From: Arminella tubonensis
GTDB taxonomy: Bacteria > Pseudomonadota > Alphaproteobacteria > Rhizobiales > Rhizobiaceae
Reading direction: 5' to 3'
NCBI RefSeq assembly: GCF_003240585.1
Contig: NZ_PCDP01000038.1
Location: 124,001 to 188,000 of the forward strand
DNA length: 64,000 nucleotides
Shown piece by piece: positions 16,145 to 25,678 of the stretch (positions are counted from its first letter, which is position 1; each line of letters begins with the position of its first letter). The position numbers and the translations under genes are program-made. Under the pieces are notes generated by a model that was not told the origin of the DNA, did no database searches, and was given only the letters and a program-made list of their open reading frames with translations.

Positions 16145-16885
16145 TCAGACAAGATTGTTTCGGACCGCCATGGCGATCGCTTCCGAACGCGTCTTTGTCG
16201 CCGTCTTGCGCATGACACTGGTAATGTAGTTGTTGATCGTATTGCGGGAGATGCCAAGGATCATCGCAATTTCATCGCTCGTCTTGCCTTCCGCGATCCA
16301 GAACAAGCATTCCAGTTCGCGATCGGTGAGTTCGAAATCGCGTTCGGAACGGTTCTCGCCCGCGCGCGTAAAACTCGAATAGTAGCCGGCAAGCAGTCCG
16401 ACATCGCGCAGACGTTCCGGTGAAAGAATAAAGCCATCCCTAAAGATCAGCATCAGCGAAAGCCGCGTCCGCCCGACATTGAAGGTCAGCGAACAATATT
16501 GCCGGCTGGCTCCCTCAGGCAGGTCGACGTCATCGGGCAACAGCGCAAAATTCGGCTGAAGCAACTGCAGGCATTTTTCGAGCTCGGTGGTGCGAACATA
16601 GGCGCCGACCAATTCCGAGGCGAGGCGCCTGACGAGATCGAACGGCCAATCGGAGGCAACGACAAACTCCAGGCCGCTTTCCTGTATCAGATCGCATCGT
16701 GCCAGAAGGTAATGCGAGGCTCCTACATAGTCCGTCAGGGCGCGGAGGCCGGATTGAAGATGCGGCGCACCGGTTGCGGCAGTCAACTGGGCTATAAGCT
16801 GGTCGCGAGATATCATCTTCGCGACGACGACCGGTGCCGCCATGTCCCTGTCGTTCCTACCCGCCTGCAACGTCTGTATGTCCAT
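16145..16885 (-). CDS. visN: LuxR-type master regulator of motility VisN
   Basis: VisN is the partner of VisR. The 246-residue product has an N-terminal ligand-domain-like half and a C-terminal LuxR DNA-binding domain: 'ELTDRELECLFWIAEGKTSD' then 'EIAMILGISRNTINNYITSV'. The ATG at 16885 is preceded by AGGAAG at good spacing. The gene order visN-visR, between the C-ring/flhB genes and fliF, is the order known from rhizobia and supports the names over the many other LuxR-type regulators. Confidence 0.91.
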   Translation of the reverse strand: MDIQTLQAGRNDRDMAAPVVVAKMISRDQLIAQLTAATGAPHLQSGLRALTDYVGASHYLLARCDLIQESGLEFVVASDWPFDLVRRLASELVGAYVRTTELEKCLQLLQPNFALLPDDVDLPEGASRQYCSLTFNVGRTRLSLMLIFRDGFILSPERLRDVGLLAGYYSSFTRAGENRSERDFELTDRELECLFWIAEGKTSDEIAMILGISRNTINNYITSVMRKTATKTRSEAIAMAVRNNLV

Positions 16886-17293
16886 TCACACTTCCTGCCG
16901 GTGTTAGGCGACTGCCGTCAACAATAGCTTACTCAGCCAGGACTAAATCTACGCCCAAAACACAAGCCGGTCGGCAGCAGCCTTCCCGCGAATCACTTAC
17001 AGCGTATCCAATACGCCGCAGACTTCCATCTCCAAGTTTTAGGGATTTACGAGGGATGGATTCCATGCGTGCTGATTCGCGGCCTCTTCCCGCTTATTTC
17101 CAACAGGTATGATGAGTGTAGGTTGATTCTACACACCCAGCAATGGATTTAAGCTTCAGATACAAATCTTGTCGGCCATTTTCCGATGAGTAGAGCGCTG
17201 TCGTCGGGCGGAAGCTAGAGACGATCCAATCGGTGCTTGAAGGCCGTGGGATGCCGCCTAGCAGGCTACTGCCGTCTGCCCTGCCGCATATGC
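16886..17293. other. Gene-free region upstream of visN
   Basis: About 400 bases without a convincing gene. It must hold the visNR promoter. A small stem GTGTAG/CTACAC is visible near 17112-17130. Nothing else could be assigned by eye; the short open frames here have no ribosome-binding site. Confidence 0.4.
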
Positions 17294-17330
17294 AAAAAGC
17301 CCACGAAGCAGGATGCTCCGAGGGCTTTTG
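17294..17330 (-). terminator. Terminator downstream of fliF
   Basis: An 8-bp stem (AAAAGCCC at 17295-17302, GGGCTTTT at 17322-17329) encloses a GC-rich loop. Read on the minus strand it ends in a T-run, as expected for a terminator about 80 bases past the fliF stop; the symmetric A/T tails mean it could work both ways. Confidence 0.7.
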
Positions 17331-17406
17331 TCTGTGGCGCCTGCTTCCCCATTCCTTCGGGTGGCCGGCGGAAACAAGGCGTTTCCGGCGGAAACAGGGC
17401 ACTTTC

Positions 17407-19089
17407 TTAAGCGGCGACGTCGATTGCCCATTTCCGCAGGATCTTCGCAGCGCGCTCTTCGCTCATCTCCACCATGCGGGAGAGGCGACGCTCGGGGCCT
17501 TCCTTGACGCGGCGGTTGAAGTTGCCGTCGTCCTCGCCCATCGTCAGCAGATCGTCGGTGCTGTCGAAGCCGAAATCCGAACCGAAGCCGTCCATCAGCG
17601 CGCCACCTGCGCCACCGATGCCCGGCGCGAAATCCGGGAGCTCGAGGCCGGCCGCTTCGGGCAGGGTCTCGAGAGAGGCACCCGCACCGCCACCGATCGA
17701 GCGGATCAGCGGACGGAAGCCCATCCAGACGATCAGGAAGGCAACGATTACGAAGGCGGCCGAGTTGATGATGCCGGCCATGTTGCGGCTCAGCATGTCC
17801 ATGACGCCGGGGCCGGCGGCCGTTTCTTCGAGAAGCTGGTTGTCGAGGAAGTCCATCGCGTTGACGGTGATGACGTCGCCGCGCTTGGTATCGATGCCGG
17901 CAGCACTTGCGACAATCTTCTGCATCTCGGCGAGATAGGCATCGACCTTTGCCTGATCGGCCGGCTCGCCGACCATCTTGGCGATGCGACCCCTGTTGAC
18001 GACGACCGCGACCGAGAGCTTTTCGAGGCGGTAGCTGTTACGTGTCGTGGCAGTCGTCGTGCTGTTGATCTCGTAGTTGGTCTGCTCTTCCTTCTTGTCG
18101 GTCTGATCGCTCGACTGCGGACCAGCACCACCTGATGTCGGTGCTGCCTGCGGGATGTTCTGCTCCACGGTTGCCGCAGAATCCGACTGCTTCTGCTGCG
18201 ACTTTTGGGCTTCTTTCGTGGTGCGGACGGAGCGCTCCACCTTGCTTTCGGGATCGTAAACCGTCTGCTGGATCTGCTGTGCGTCGGTGTTGAGCTGCGC
18301 TGTGACGCTCGAGCGGAAATTGTCGACGCCAAGGAAGGGCGCCAGTGCCTTGCCTATATTCGCCTCGACGTCGCTCTGGACGTTCTGGACGATGCCGAGA
18401 TTGCGATTGATGGTGCTGTTTGTCGGGTCGTCGCCTGAGGCCAGCAGCTGGCCCGTCGAATCGAGGATGGTCACGTCGTCGACCTCGAGGCCGGGAACAG
18501 CCGAGGCGACGAGGTGACGGATAGACTGCGCGGCCTTGTGTCCTGCTTCGGCGCCGGCCCGGATCATGACCGAGGCGGTCGGCTTCTGTTCGGCTTTACG
18601 GAAGTTGCCCACATCCGGCATGACGATGTGCACACGTGCCGACGTTATGCCGTTGATCGACGTGATCGTCCGGCTGATTTCGCCTTCAAGGGCACGAACC
18701 CGGGTGATCTCCTGCATGAAGGAAGTGAGGCCGAGCGAACCGACATTGTCGAAAAGCTCATAACCGGCATTGGTGCTGTTCGGAAGGCCGCGCTCAGCGA
18801 GGAAAAGGCGGGCCTTGCCTGTCGTTCCGGCTGGAACCGTGAGGCTGGTGCCGTCGGTTCCGACCTGGAAAGGCATGTTGGCCTCAGCCATGGCCATGCT
18901 GATCTGGTTGAGATCGGCCTTTTCCAGACCGACGTAGAGCGATTCCTGAGCGGGTTTATTGACGTAAAGGGCTGCACCGAGCACCAGGGCCATCGAGACG
19001 ACGCCAACGCCTGCCAGCATCATCAGGCGTGTTCGCCCGAGATTCTGCATGTTCTTAAACACTTGAACTAATTGATTTAACAGATTCAT
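17407..19089 (-). CDS. fliF: Flagellar MS-ring protein FliF
   Basis: FliF forms the MS-ring in the inner membrane, the base on which rotor and rod are built. The 560-residue product has an N-terminal membrane span (about residues 21-43), the YscJ-like ring domain ('NQISMAMAEANMPFQVGTDG', 'ARLFLAERGLPNSTNAGYEL', 'RARVHIVMPD'-like segment), a second span at about residues 430-452, and the C-terminal FliG-binding tail ending 'ERAAKILRKWAIDVAA'. It stands alone between cheT (155 bases upstream) and a terminator, so it may have its own promoter or be read from the che operon. Confidence 0.97.
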   Translation of the reverse strand: MNLLNQLVQVFKNMQNLGRTRLMMLAGVGVVSMALVLGAALYVNKPAQESLYVGLEKADLNQISMAMAEANMPFQVGTDGTSLTVPAGTTGKARLFLAERGLPNSTNAGYELFDNVGSLGLTSFMQEITRVRALEGEISRTITSINGITSARVHIVMPDVGNFRKAEQKPTASVMIRAGAEAGHKAAQSIRHLVASAVPGLEVDDVTILDSTGQLLASGDDPTNSTINRNLGIVQNVQSDVEANIGKALAPFLGVDNFRSSVTAQLNTDAQQIQQTVYDPESKVERSVRTTKEAQKSQQKQSDSAATVEQNIPQAAPTSGGAGPQSSDQTDKKEEQTNYEINSTTTATTRNSYRLEKLSVAVVVNRGRIAKMVGEPADQAKVDAYLAEMQKIVASAAGIDTKRGDVITVNAMDFLDNQLLEETAAGPGVMDMLSRNMAGIINSAAFVIVAFLIVWMGFRPLIRSIGGGAGASLETLPEAAGLELPDFAPGIGGAGGALMDGFGSDFGFDSTDDLLTMGEDDGNFNRRVKEGPERRLSRMVEMSEERAAKILRKWAIDVAA

Positions 19090-19244
19090 TCTGTTCTCGC
19101 ACGATTCGTCAAAGACAAAATTGGCTTTGTGCCCTATCGCAAAGATAGAAACCGAAACTTGTGCGAGCGTTTCCTCCCGGCCGATAACGCCCGGGTTAAT
19201 CGTTTATTTCAGATGCAGCGCGAATTGATTGGCCGCGAATAGCG

Positions 19245-19634
19245 TCAGAAGAAATCAAAATCGCCGGCAGCCTTGGCCAACGGCTGCGAATGGCCATGGA
19301 GGGCGCCGCCGCCGAGTGCCTTCTGCATTTCTGTAAGTTTGACGAGGCTGAGAGCGGTCGCGACATCGACCATCCAGCCGGCGGGGATGCTGCCGGTGAT
19401 TGTATCGATGAACTCAGCGATGCCGCGCGTCTTCTGAACGGCAAGGTCGATACCTTGCATCACCTTCAGCGAATCCGGATGGTCGAGCACGCTGGTTCCG
19501 CCCAGCTCGAGCAATTGCGGCTCGATGCGTTCGATGAGGTAGGCGACGTCGTGCAATTCCGAGACGATGCGCAGAAGGACGGCCGGAAGCGCTTCCTCTA
19601 TCATCGATGCTTCCGTGTGCGAGGCAATGTTCAC
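19245..19634 (-). CDS. cheT: Chemotaxis protein CheT
   Basis: The last gene of the che operon encodes a 129-residue, mostly helical protein matching by position, size and motif the CheT described in Sinorhizobium meliloti, which speeds decay of CheY1-P and binds the methyltransferase CheR. A DXXXQ phosphatase motif of the CheZ type is present (DLAVQ, D63 and Q67) in a long helix, and the acidic-aromatic tail 'AAGDFDFF' recalls the CheY-binding tail of CheZ. No CheZ gene is present. It starts 17 bases after cheD. Confidence 0.83.
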   Translation of the reverse strand: MNIASHTEASMIEEALPAVLLRIVSELHDVAYLIERIEPQLLELGGTSVLDHPDSLKVMQGIDLAVQKTRGIAEFIDTITGSIPAGWMVDVATALSLVKLTEMQKALGGGALHGHSQPLAKAAGDFDFF

Positions 19635-19651
19635 GCAGTAGTCCCCACTTC

Positions 19652-20206
19652 CTAAAAGAATTCGATCGAATTTTCGACAGGCTTCGGCGCAATGACCGGA
19701 CGCTGCTCGAGTGCCACCGTCTTCTGCGTTTCGGCGCCGGTCAGCGGATATTGCCGCGCGCGACCCGAAATCGGCCAGAATTCGACTTTCCGCCCGTGTT
19801 CGCCGCCGGTGCTGGACCCGACGACCGGGATGCCTTCGTCCCTCAGGAACTGCATGGCAAACGCTGCATTCTGTTCGCCGACATTCGAAAACATGGCAAT
19901 CGTCTTGGCGCCACCGAACACCTTCGCCTCCAGCCTGTCCCGGCGAGCGCCCTGCTTCAGCAATCCGTTGATGAGCAACTCCATCAAATGAACGCCGTAC
20001 CGCGTGGCATCGCCACCCGTGGTGGGGGAAGTCGCATTGCCTGGAAGCAGAAAGTGGTTCATGCCGCCGACGCCGGCAATCGGATCACGCAGACAGGCAG
20101 CCACGCACGAGCCGAGAATGGTCGACAACACGACAACCGGGTCGCTGATAACCTTATACTCGCCTTGGATGATGTGTACGCGCTTGGCTGCAGTCTCGAT
20201 GTTCAT
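19652..20206 (-). CDS. cheD: Chemoreceptor glutamine deamidase CheD
   Basis: CheD deamidates glutamines on chemoreceptors and tunes their sensitivity. The 184-residue product has the catalytic Cys34 in 'ILGSCVAACLRDP' and His51 in 'GGMNHFLLPG', matching the Cys-His-Thr triad of the family. The rest, including 'VHLMELLINGLLKQGARRDR' and 'AKVFGGAKTI', is typical. Its start overlaps the cheY2 stop by 4 bases, linking it to the operon. Confidence 0.95.
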   Translation of the reverse strand: MNIETAAKRVHIIQGEYKVISDPVVVLSTILGSCVAACLRDPIAGVGGMNHFLLPGNATSPTTGGDATRYGVHLMELLINGLLKQGARRDRLEAKVFGGAKTIAMFSNVGEQNAAFAMQFLRDEGIPVVGSSTGGEHGRKVEFWPISGRARQYPLTGAETQKTVALEQRPVIAPKPVENSIEFF

Positions 20207-20592
20207 TTCAACGCTCCAAAGACAGCCTCGATCGCCGCCTTCATCTTTTCGATGGTGAAGGGCTTGGCTAGCACGTTGTTGGCGCCGAGCTGTGCCGCTC
20301 TTTGAACCAGCGCCCTATCACCCTGAGCGGTCAGGATGATGAAGGCCGCCTTCTTTGTCGTCGGATTGGTGCGTACGGCCTGGAGAAGACCGATACCGTC
20401 CATCTTCGGCATGTTGAAATCTGAGATCACCAGATGATGGGGCTGCTGCTCCATGATCTTCATCCCCTGCTCCCCGTCACCGGCCGAGGTGATCTGCTTG
20501 AAACCGAGCTGTGTGAGAGCATCGCTCAAGAGCAGACGACTGGTGACCTGGTCATCAACGATCAAGACTTTGATTTTCTCCGCTAGAGACAT
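20203..20592 (-). CDS. cheY2: Chemotaxis response regulator CheY2 (motor-binding type)
   Basis: A single receiver domain of 129 residues. The acidic pocket (DD at residues 13-14), phospho-acceptor Asp58 in 'LVISDFNMPKMDG', Thr in 'IILTAQGD' and Lys in 'NNVLAKPFT' are all present. In rhizobia the CheY encoded between cheB and cheD is CheY2, the main regulator that slows or reverses the motor when phosphorylated, whereas CheY1 drains phosphate. Its start abuts the cheB stop. Confidence 0.93.
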   Translation of the reverse strand: MSLAEKIKVLIVDDQVTSRLLLSDALTQLGFKQITSAGDGEQGMKIMEQQPHHLVISDFNMPKMDGIGLLQAVRTNPTTKKAAFIILTAQGDRALVQRAAQLGANNVLAKPFTIEKMKAAIEAVFGALK

Positions 20593-21635
20593 TATTCACT
20601 CTCCTTTCGCGCGGCTGTCATTTTCAATATTTCTTCACCGATAGCAGTCAGCGGAAGCTGCTGCTCAACTGCGCCAAGTTCGTATGCAACCCTTGGCATT
20701 CCGTAAACGACGCAGGTTTTTTCGTTCTGTCCGATGGTTCGTGCACCGGCGTGTCGCATTTTCAACAGGCCGGCAGCTCCATCGCGACCCATGCCGGTCA
20801 AGATCGCGCCAACGGCATTGCGGCCGGCGAGTTCGGCGACGGAATCAAAGAGCACGTCGACGGAGGGACGATGTCCATTGACCGGATCGCGATCGAGGAG
20901 ACGGCAGTGAGGAGCTGCGGCATTGGCGACCTGCAGATGACGCTCCCCGCCCGGCGCGAGATATATCTTGCCGATCTCCAGCCGAGCCCCATCCGTCGCT
21001 TCCTCGACCACCGGAGCGCAGAGCCGGTTGAGGCGCTCGGCGAAGCTCTTGGTGAAGCTCGGTGGCATGTGCTGGGTGATGACAGTCGGCGGACAGTTGG
21101 CGGGAAATTTCTGCAGAACAGTGATCAGAGCTTCGACGCCACCTGTCGAGGAACCGATGGCGACGATCTTGCGGCCGACGCGGAATTCGGACGTCGAGGG
21201 CGGTGACGCAGCAGGGGCGGAAGGCTTGCGCTGGTACTGGCGCTGGCTACGGGCGGCGGCCTTTACCTTTTCAACCAGATCGCCGAAGGGGCGTGGTTCG
21301 CCCGGCGTCGGCTTTCCGACGCAATCGAAGGCGCCGATTTCCAGAGCAGCCAGCGTCGCTTCGGCGCCGCGATGCGTCAAGGTCGACACCATGATTACCG
21401 GCATCGGCCGAAGCGTCATGATCTTCTCGAGGAATTCGAGGCCGTTCATATTCGGCATCTCGATATCGAGGGTCACGACGTCGGGATTGAGTTCCTTGAT
21501 CGCGGCGCGTGCCTGCATCGCATCGCCGGCCTGGCCGACGACGTTGACATCGGGATCCGCACTCAGGATCGCGGTGATGAGGCTACGCATGGTGGGGCTG
21601 TCGTCGACGACAAGGACACGGGCCGGCGCGGTCAT
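20592..21635 (-). CDS. cheB: Chemoreceptor methylesterase CheB
   Basis: CheB removes methyl groups from receptors when phosphorylated by CheA, giving adaptation. The 347-residue product has an N-terminal receiver with phospho-acceptor Asp57 ('DVVTLDIEMPNMNGLEFL'), a linker, and a C-terminal esterase with the catalytic Ser region 'AIGSSTGGVEALITVL', His in 'VITQHMPPSFTKSFAERLN' and Asp in 'ILTGMGRDGAAGL'. It overlaps cheR by 4 bases. Confidence 0.96.
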   Translation of the reverse strand: MTAPARVLVVDDSPTMRSLITAILSADPDVNVVGQAGDAMQARAAIKELNPDVVTLDIEMPNMNGLEFLEKIMTLRPMPVIMVSTLTHRGAEATLAALEIGAFDCVGKPTPGEPRPFGDLVEKVKAAARSQRQYQRKPSAPAASPPSTSEFRVGRKIVAIGSSTGGVEALITVLQKFPANCPPTVITQHMPPSFTKSFAERLNRLCAPVVEEATDGARLEIGKIYLAPGGERHLQVANAAAPHCRLLDRDPVNGHRPSVDVLFDSVAELAGRNAVGAILTGMGRDGAAGLLKMRHAGARTIGQNEKTCVVYGMPRVAYELGAVEQQLPLTAIGEEILKMTAARKESE

Positions 21636-22540
21636 GCTTTCCTCCCGGCGTGTTTACCGAGGTAGCGATAGGTGGTGATGCCGATGTTGTCGAGAACGCT
21701 CTTGGCATCGCCCGAAACCCGCTCGGAATGGCCGATATAGAGATGCCCGCCCTCCGGCAGCAAGTCCGCAAATCGCGACCAGATTTTCACCTGCGTCGGT
21801 TCGTCGAAATAGATCACGACATTCCGGCAGAAGATGACGTCGAACGTGCCCTTGAAAGGCCATTGCGCCATCAGGTTCAATTCGTTGAATGTGATCAATC
21901 GCTTAACCCGATCGTCCACCTGGAATTTGCGACGGCCCTGGATCTCGACCTCCTGGAACCATTGCTTGCGCATGGCGGGAGAAACGGTCTCAAGAGCCGC
22001 CTCGTCATAGGCGCCGGCCCGGGCCAGGGTCAGGATCTTCGGGTCGATGTCGGTCGCGAGGATCCGGAAATCGTAGTCCGCGGCGTTCGGCATGAGCGAC
22101 AGCACGGTGAGCGCGATCGAATAGGGTTCCTGGCCGTCAGAGCACGCGGCCGACCAGATGCGAACGCGTCCGCCACTCTTGGCGCGGGCAAGGAGGGCTG
22201 GCAACACTTCGGTCTTCAGGTGCTCGAAATGGTGGTTTTCGCGAAAGAAACGCGTGAAATTGGTCGTCAGGTGCGACAGCATCTCGCGCCGTGCGGCGCC
22301 GCCTGCAGGCGACGAGACAAGCGAGCAATATTCGTGGAACCCCGAGAGGCCGAGATTTCGGATGTGCTTCGACAGCCGGGAATAGACCAGCGAAGCCTTT
22401 GTCTCATTGAGCGAAATGCCGGCATCGGAATAGATCATCGCAGCGATGTCGGTCAGGTCGCGGCGGCGCAGCGGATATTCGCCGCTGGCGAGCACCTCGT
22501 CCGGGGACTGCCGCAGTTCTGTAGCGCCCATCGAGCTCAT
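21632..22540 (-). CDS. cheR: Chemoreceptor methyltransferase CheR
   Basis: CheR methylates receptor glutamates using S-adenosylmethionine. The 302-residue product has the N-terminal helical domain ('SLNETKASLVYSRLSKHIR') and a Rossmann-like methyltransferase domain with the SAM loop 'IWSAACSDGQEPYSIAL' and 'VIFCRNVVIYFDEPTQ'. It overlaps cheW and cheB by 4 bases each. In Sinorhizobium CheR binds CheT, encoded at the end of this operon. Confidence 0.96.
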   Translation of the reverse strand: MSSMGATELRQSPDEVLASGEYPLRRRDLTDIAAMIYSDAGISLNETKASLVYSRLSKHIRNLGLSGFHEYCSLVSSPAGGAARREMLSHLTTNFTRFFRENHHFEHLKTEVLPALLARAKSGGRVRIWSAACSDGQEPYSIALTVLSLMPNAADYDFRILATDIDPKILTLARAGAYDEAALETVSPAMRKQWFQEVEIQGRRKFQVDDRVKRLITFNELNLMAQWPFKGTFDVIFCRNVVIYFDEPTQVKIWSRFADLLPEGGHLYIGHSERVSGDAKSVLDNIGITTYRYLGKHAGRKA

Positions 22541-23004
22541 GCGGCTTCACTTTCGGTGTCGGGAAACAAGGCTTCCAGTTCGATCAGGCACACCATGCGA
22601 CGGTCGATCGCGAGGATGCCGCGCGCATAGCGCTTGACGAGATCCGACGAAACCTCCGGTGGTGGCTGAATATTGTCGTCGTTGATCGTCAGGATGTCCG
22701 ACACGGCATCGACCAGAAGGCCGATCGTCTTGCGCTTCACCTGCGTGACGATGATGACGTGACGCTCGGTCGGCACCGCAGGCTTCATTCCGAGCCTTGC
22801 CGACAGATCCATGATCGACAATACGGCACCGCGCAGATTGATGACGCCCAGGACATAGGACGGCGCATGCGGCATCGGCGTCGCCGGCGTCCAGCCGCGA
22901 ATTTCGCGAACCGACATGACGTCGACGCAGAATTCCTGGTCGCCGATCCGAAATGCGATCAGTTCGCGATCACCCTGGTTCATGCTCTTGGCGGCAAAGG
23001 ACAT
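22537..23004 (-). CDS. cheW: Chemotaxis coupling protein CheW
   Basis: CheW links chemoreceptors to the kinase CheA. The 155-residue product is a single CheW domain: 'LIAFRIGDQEFCVDVMSVRE' at the start, 'YVLGVINLRGAVLSIMDLSA' in the middle and 'GLLVDAVSDILTINDDNI' near the C-terminal half, with a slightly long tail. It follows cheA by 4 bases and overlaps cheR. Confidence 0.96.
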   Translation of the reverse strand: MSFAAKSMNQGDRELIAFRIGDQEFCVDVMSVREIRGWTPATPMPHAPSYVLGVINLRGAVLSIMDLSARLGMKPAVPTERHVIIVTQVKRKTIGLLVDAVSDILTINDDNIQPPPEVSSDLVKRYARGILAIDRRMVCLIELEALFPDTESEAA

Positions 23005-23008
23005 GGCT

Positions 23009-25297
23009 TCAACCCGCTGCTGCGTAAGACATTTCGGCCCTCAGCGACTGCCCACGGGAGGCAGCCACGACGGCGTCGACGTCGAGAATAAGGGCGACGC
23101 GGCCATCGCCGAGGATGGTCGCTGCGGCGATGCCGGGGACGTGCGTGTAGTTCGCTTCCAGGCTCTTGATGACGACCTGGCGCTGGCCCTGGATCGCATC
23201 GACCATGAGGGCGCGCTGGCCGCCGCCTTCCGATTCCACCAGAAGTGCGACGCCGTCGACCGGATTTGCCTGGGTAGCGCGGAAATTCAAGATGCGACCG
23301 ACATCGACGAGCGGGCAGAACGAATTGCGGATCGAGATCAGGCGATGGTCGGCGCCGAAGGAGTGGATCGCCGCGGCTTCGGGCTGTAGCGTTTCGACGA
23401 TCGCGGTCAACGGCACGACGAGGGTCTGGCCGGCGACTGTCACGACCATGCCATCGAGGACGGCGAGCGTCAGCGGCAGGCTCATGGTGAAGACGGAGCC
23501 ATGGCCCGGCTTCGAGGTGATGTTGATGCGTCCGCCGAGCGCCTGGATGGAGCGCTTGACGACGTCCATGCCGACGCCCCGGCCGGAAATGTCGGAGATC
23601 TTGTCGGCCGTCGAGAAGCCCGGCAGGAAGATGAGGTTGTCGATCTCCTCGTCAGACAGGTTGGCATCGGCGGCGATCAGGTCATTGTCGATCGCCTTCT
23701 GGCGAACCTTTTCGCGGTTGATACCGGCGCCGTCGTCGGCAAGCTCGATCAGGATGCGTCCGGAGCGATGCTTCGCGGTCAATCGGACCGTGCCTTCAGG
23801 GTTCTTTCCGAGGGAGACGCGTTTTTCCGGGGTCTCGACGCCGTGGTCGACGGCGTTGCGGATCATATGGGTCAGCGGTTCCGCCAGTTTGTCGATGACG
23901 GTCTTGTCGACTTCGGTATTTTCACCCTCGGTGACGAGGCGGATCGACTTGCCGGTCATATCGGCGATTTCGCGGACGATACGCGACATGCGCTGGAAGA
24001 CCGGCTTGACCGGCTGCGCACGGATCGCCATCACGCTATCCTGGATCTCGCGGGTGAGCTGCTGGAGCTCCTCGAGACCCATGTTGATCGACGATGTGCC
24101 GTTGTTGTCGTTCTCGATGACGCTCTGCGACAACATCGCCTGGTTGATGACGAGTTCGCCGACGAGGTTGATCAGGCGATCGACGCGGTCAAGATCGACG
24201 CGAATAGTCTGGCCGGCTGCGGCGTTGTTCTGGGCCGCGGCGTTGGCGGCTGCAGCTGCAGCGCCTGCCGGTTCCTTCTTCTCGGCGCGCGCAGCGGCTG
24301 ACGCCAGCTGCGTGACATTGCTTGCGGTCTCGGCAGCGGCAACGGCGGCTGCGGCATCGGTCTGCGACGCTTCTGCCTCGACTTCCGCCAGACCCATATC
24401 GTCGTCGAGAGCCGAGAGATCGAATGGGACTGGAACCATCGGCAGCTCTTCGTCGACATTTGCGACGCCGGCAATCTCGCTGGCCGCCCTGATCTCGAGA
24501 TCACAATCCCATTCGGCAAATTCGAAGACCGCGCGGATGGCATCTTCGCCCTTGTCGGTCTTGATGGAGATCGTCCATTCGAAATAGGCGGCTTCGGCAT
24601 CGATCTCGGGCAGCAACGGCAGGGCGTCCATATTGCAATGGATGCTCATCTCGCCAAGACGCGACAGGTCGCGCAGCAGAAGGGTGGTATCGTTGCCCTT
24701 GGAATAAAGATCGGCGCGCGGCTTGAAGCTGATTTCGAATTGCGGGAGCTGCGCGACCACATCGTCCGGACCGTCGAAATCGTCGAAGGTGAAGGGGATG
24801 GGCTGGAAACCGGTGTCGTCGGTCGCCGCTACTGGCGCTACTGCCTTGGCTGGCGCAGGCGCCGGTGCAGCAACCTTTGCAGCAACTGCTTCCGCTGGTG
24901 CCGAGGCGATGGGCACACCGTTGGCGAGCGCCTCGAGTTCCTTGACGAGACCTCGGCTCCTGGCATCGTCGACGCTGCCGCCGTCGCGGGCGACATTGGT
25001 CAGATCGGCAAGCACGTCGGCCGCCTTCAGCATGACCTTGAGCACGTCCTGGTTCGGCTCCAGCTTGTTGGAGCGAACACAGTCGAGCGTTGTTTCGAAA
25101 ACATGGGCAAAGGCGACCAGGTCATCGAGACCGAATGCCCCTGCTCCTCCCTTAATGGAATGAACGGCACGAAAGACGGCATTGACGGTTTCCGAATCTC
25201 GGTCGCCATCATTCAATTTCAGAAGACCGGATTCCAGTTCGGCGAGTTGCTCCTCGCATTCCTGGAAAAAGATCTCTTTGATTTCGTTCATATCCAT
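23009..25297 (-). CDS. cheA: Chemotaxis histidine kinase CheA
   Basis: CheA autophosphorylates under receptor control and passes phosphate to CheY1, CheY2 and CheB. The 762-residue product has the five usual parts: an HPt domain with His46 in 'AVHSIKGGAGAFG'; a response-regulator-binding P2 region; an Ala-rich linker (about residues 300-365); the dimer helix 'INLVGELVINQAMLSQSVI'; an ATPase domain with the N box 'HMIRNAVDHGVETPEKR' and 'DDGAGINREKVRQKA'; and a C-terminal CheW-like P5 domain. It follows cheY1 by 15 bases. Confidence 0.97.
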   Translation of the reverse strand: MDMNEIKEIFFQECEEQLAELESGLLKLNDGDRDSETVNAVFRAVHSIKGGAGAFGLDDLVAFAHVFETTLDCVRSNKLEPNQDVLKVMLKAADVLADLTNVARDGGSVDDARSRGLVKELEALANGVPIASAPAEAVAAKVAAPAPAPAKAVAPVAATDDTGFQPIPFTFDDFDGPDDVVAQLPQFEISFKPRADLYSKGNDTTLLLRDLSRLGEMSIHCNMDALPLLPEIDAEAAYFEWTISIKTDKGEDAIRAVFEFAEWDCDLEIRAASEIAGVANVDEELPMVPVPFDLSALDDDMGLAEVEAEASQTDAAAAVAAAETASNVTQLASAAARAEKKEPAGAAAAAANAAAQNNAAAGQTIRVDLDRVDRLINLVGELVINQAMLSQSVIENDNNGTSSINMGLEELQQLTREIQDSVMAIRAQPVKPVFQRMSRIVREIADMTGKSIRLVTEGENTEVDKTVIDKLAEPLTHMIRNAVDHGVETPEKRVSLGKNPEGTVRLTAKHRSGRILIELADDGAGINREKVRQKAIDNDLIAADANLSDEEIDNLIFLPGFSTADKISDISGRGVGMDVVKRSIQALGGRINITSKPGHGSVFTMSLPLTLAVLDGMVVTVAGQTLVVPLTAIVETLQPEAAAIHSFGADHRLISIRNSFCPLVDVGRILNFRATQANPVDGVALLVESEGGGQRALMVDAIQGQRQVVIKSLEANYTHVPGIAAATILGDGRVALILDVDAVVAASRGQSLRAEMSYAAAG

Positions 25298-25312
25298 AGG
25301 AAGAAATCCTGT

Positions 25313-25678
25313 TTAAGCGGTTACGCGCTCGATGGCATCGATCAGTTTTGCAGGGTCGAAAGGCTTGACGATCCAGCCCGTGGCACCGGCCTGGCGGGCA
25401 CGGTTCTTCTTTTCGGCATCGCTTTCCGTGGTCAGCACCAGGATCGGGATCGCACGATACTTGTCGTTGCGACGAACACCCTCGATGAAGCCGAAGCCGT
25501 CAAGACGAGGCATGTTGATGTCGGTGACGATGACGTCGGGATTGGCTTCCTCGAGAACCTCGAGACCCTCGATGCCGTCTTCGGCCTGGATGGTCTCAAA
25601 GCCTGCATTGTTGAGCGTGACGAGCAGCATGTTCCTGATCGTCCGGGAGTCATCCACGGTGAGCACTTTTTTCTTCAT
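25313..25678 (-). CDS. cheY1: Chemotaxis response regulator CheY1 (phosphate-sink type)
   Basis: A 121-residue stand-alone receiver with the acidic pair at residues 9-10, phospho-acceptor Asp53 in 'DVIVTDINMPRLDGFGF', Thr in 'VLTTESD' and Lys in 'GWIVKPFDPAKL'. A CheY encoded just before cheA in a rhizobial che operon is the CheY1 type, which takes phosphate back from CheY2 via CheA and so replaces CheZ. Its start overlaps the cheS stop by 4 bases. Confidence 0.94.
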   Translation of the reverse strand: MKKKVLTVDDSRTIRNMLLVTLNNAGFETIQAEDGIEGLEVLEEANPDVIVTDINMPRLDGFGFIEGVRRNDKYRAIPILVLTTESDAEKKNRARQAGATGWIVKPFDPAKLIDAIERVTA

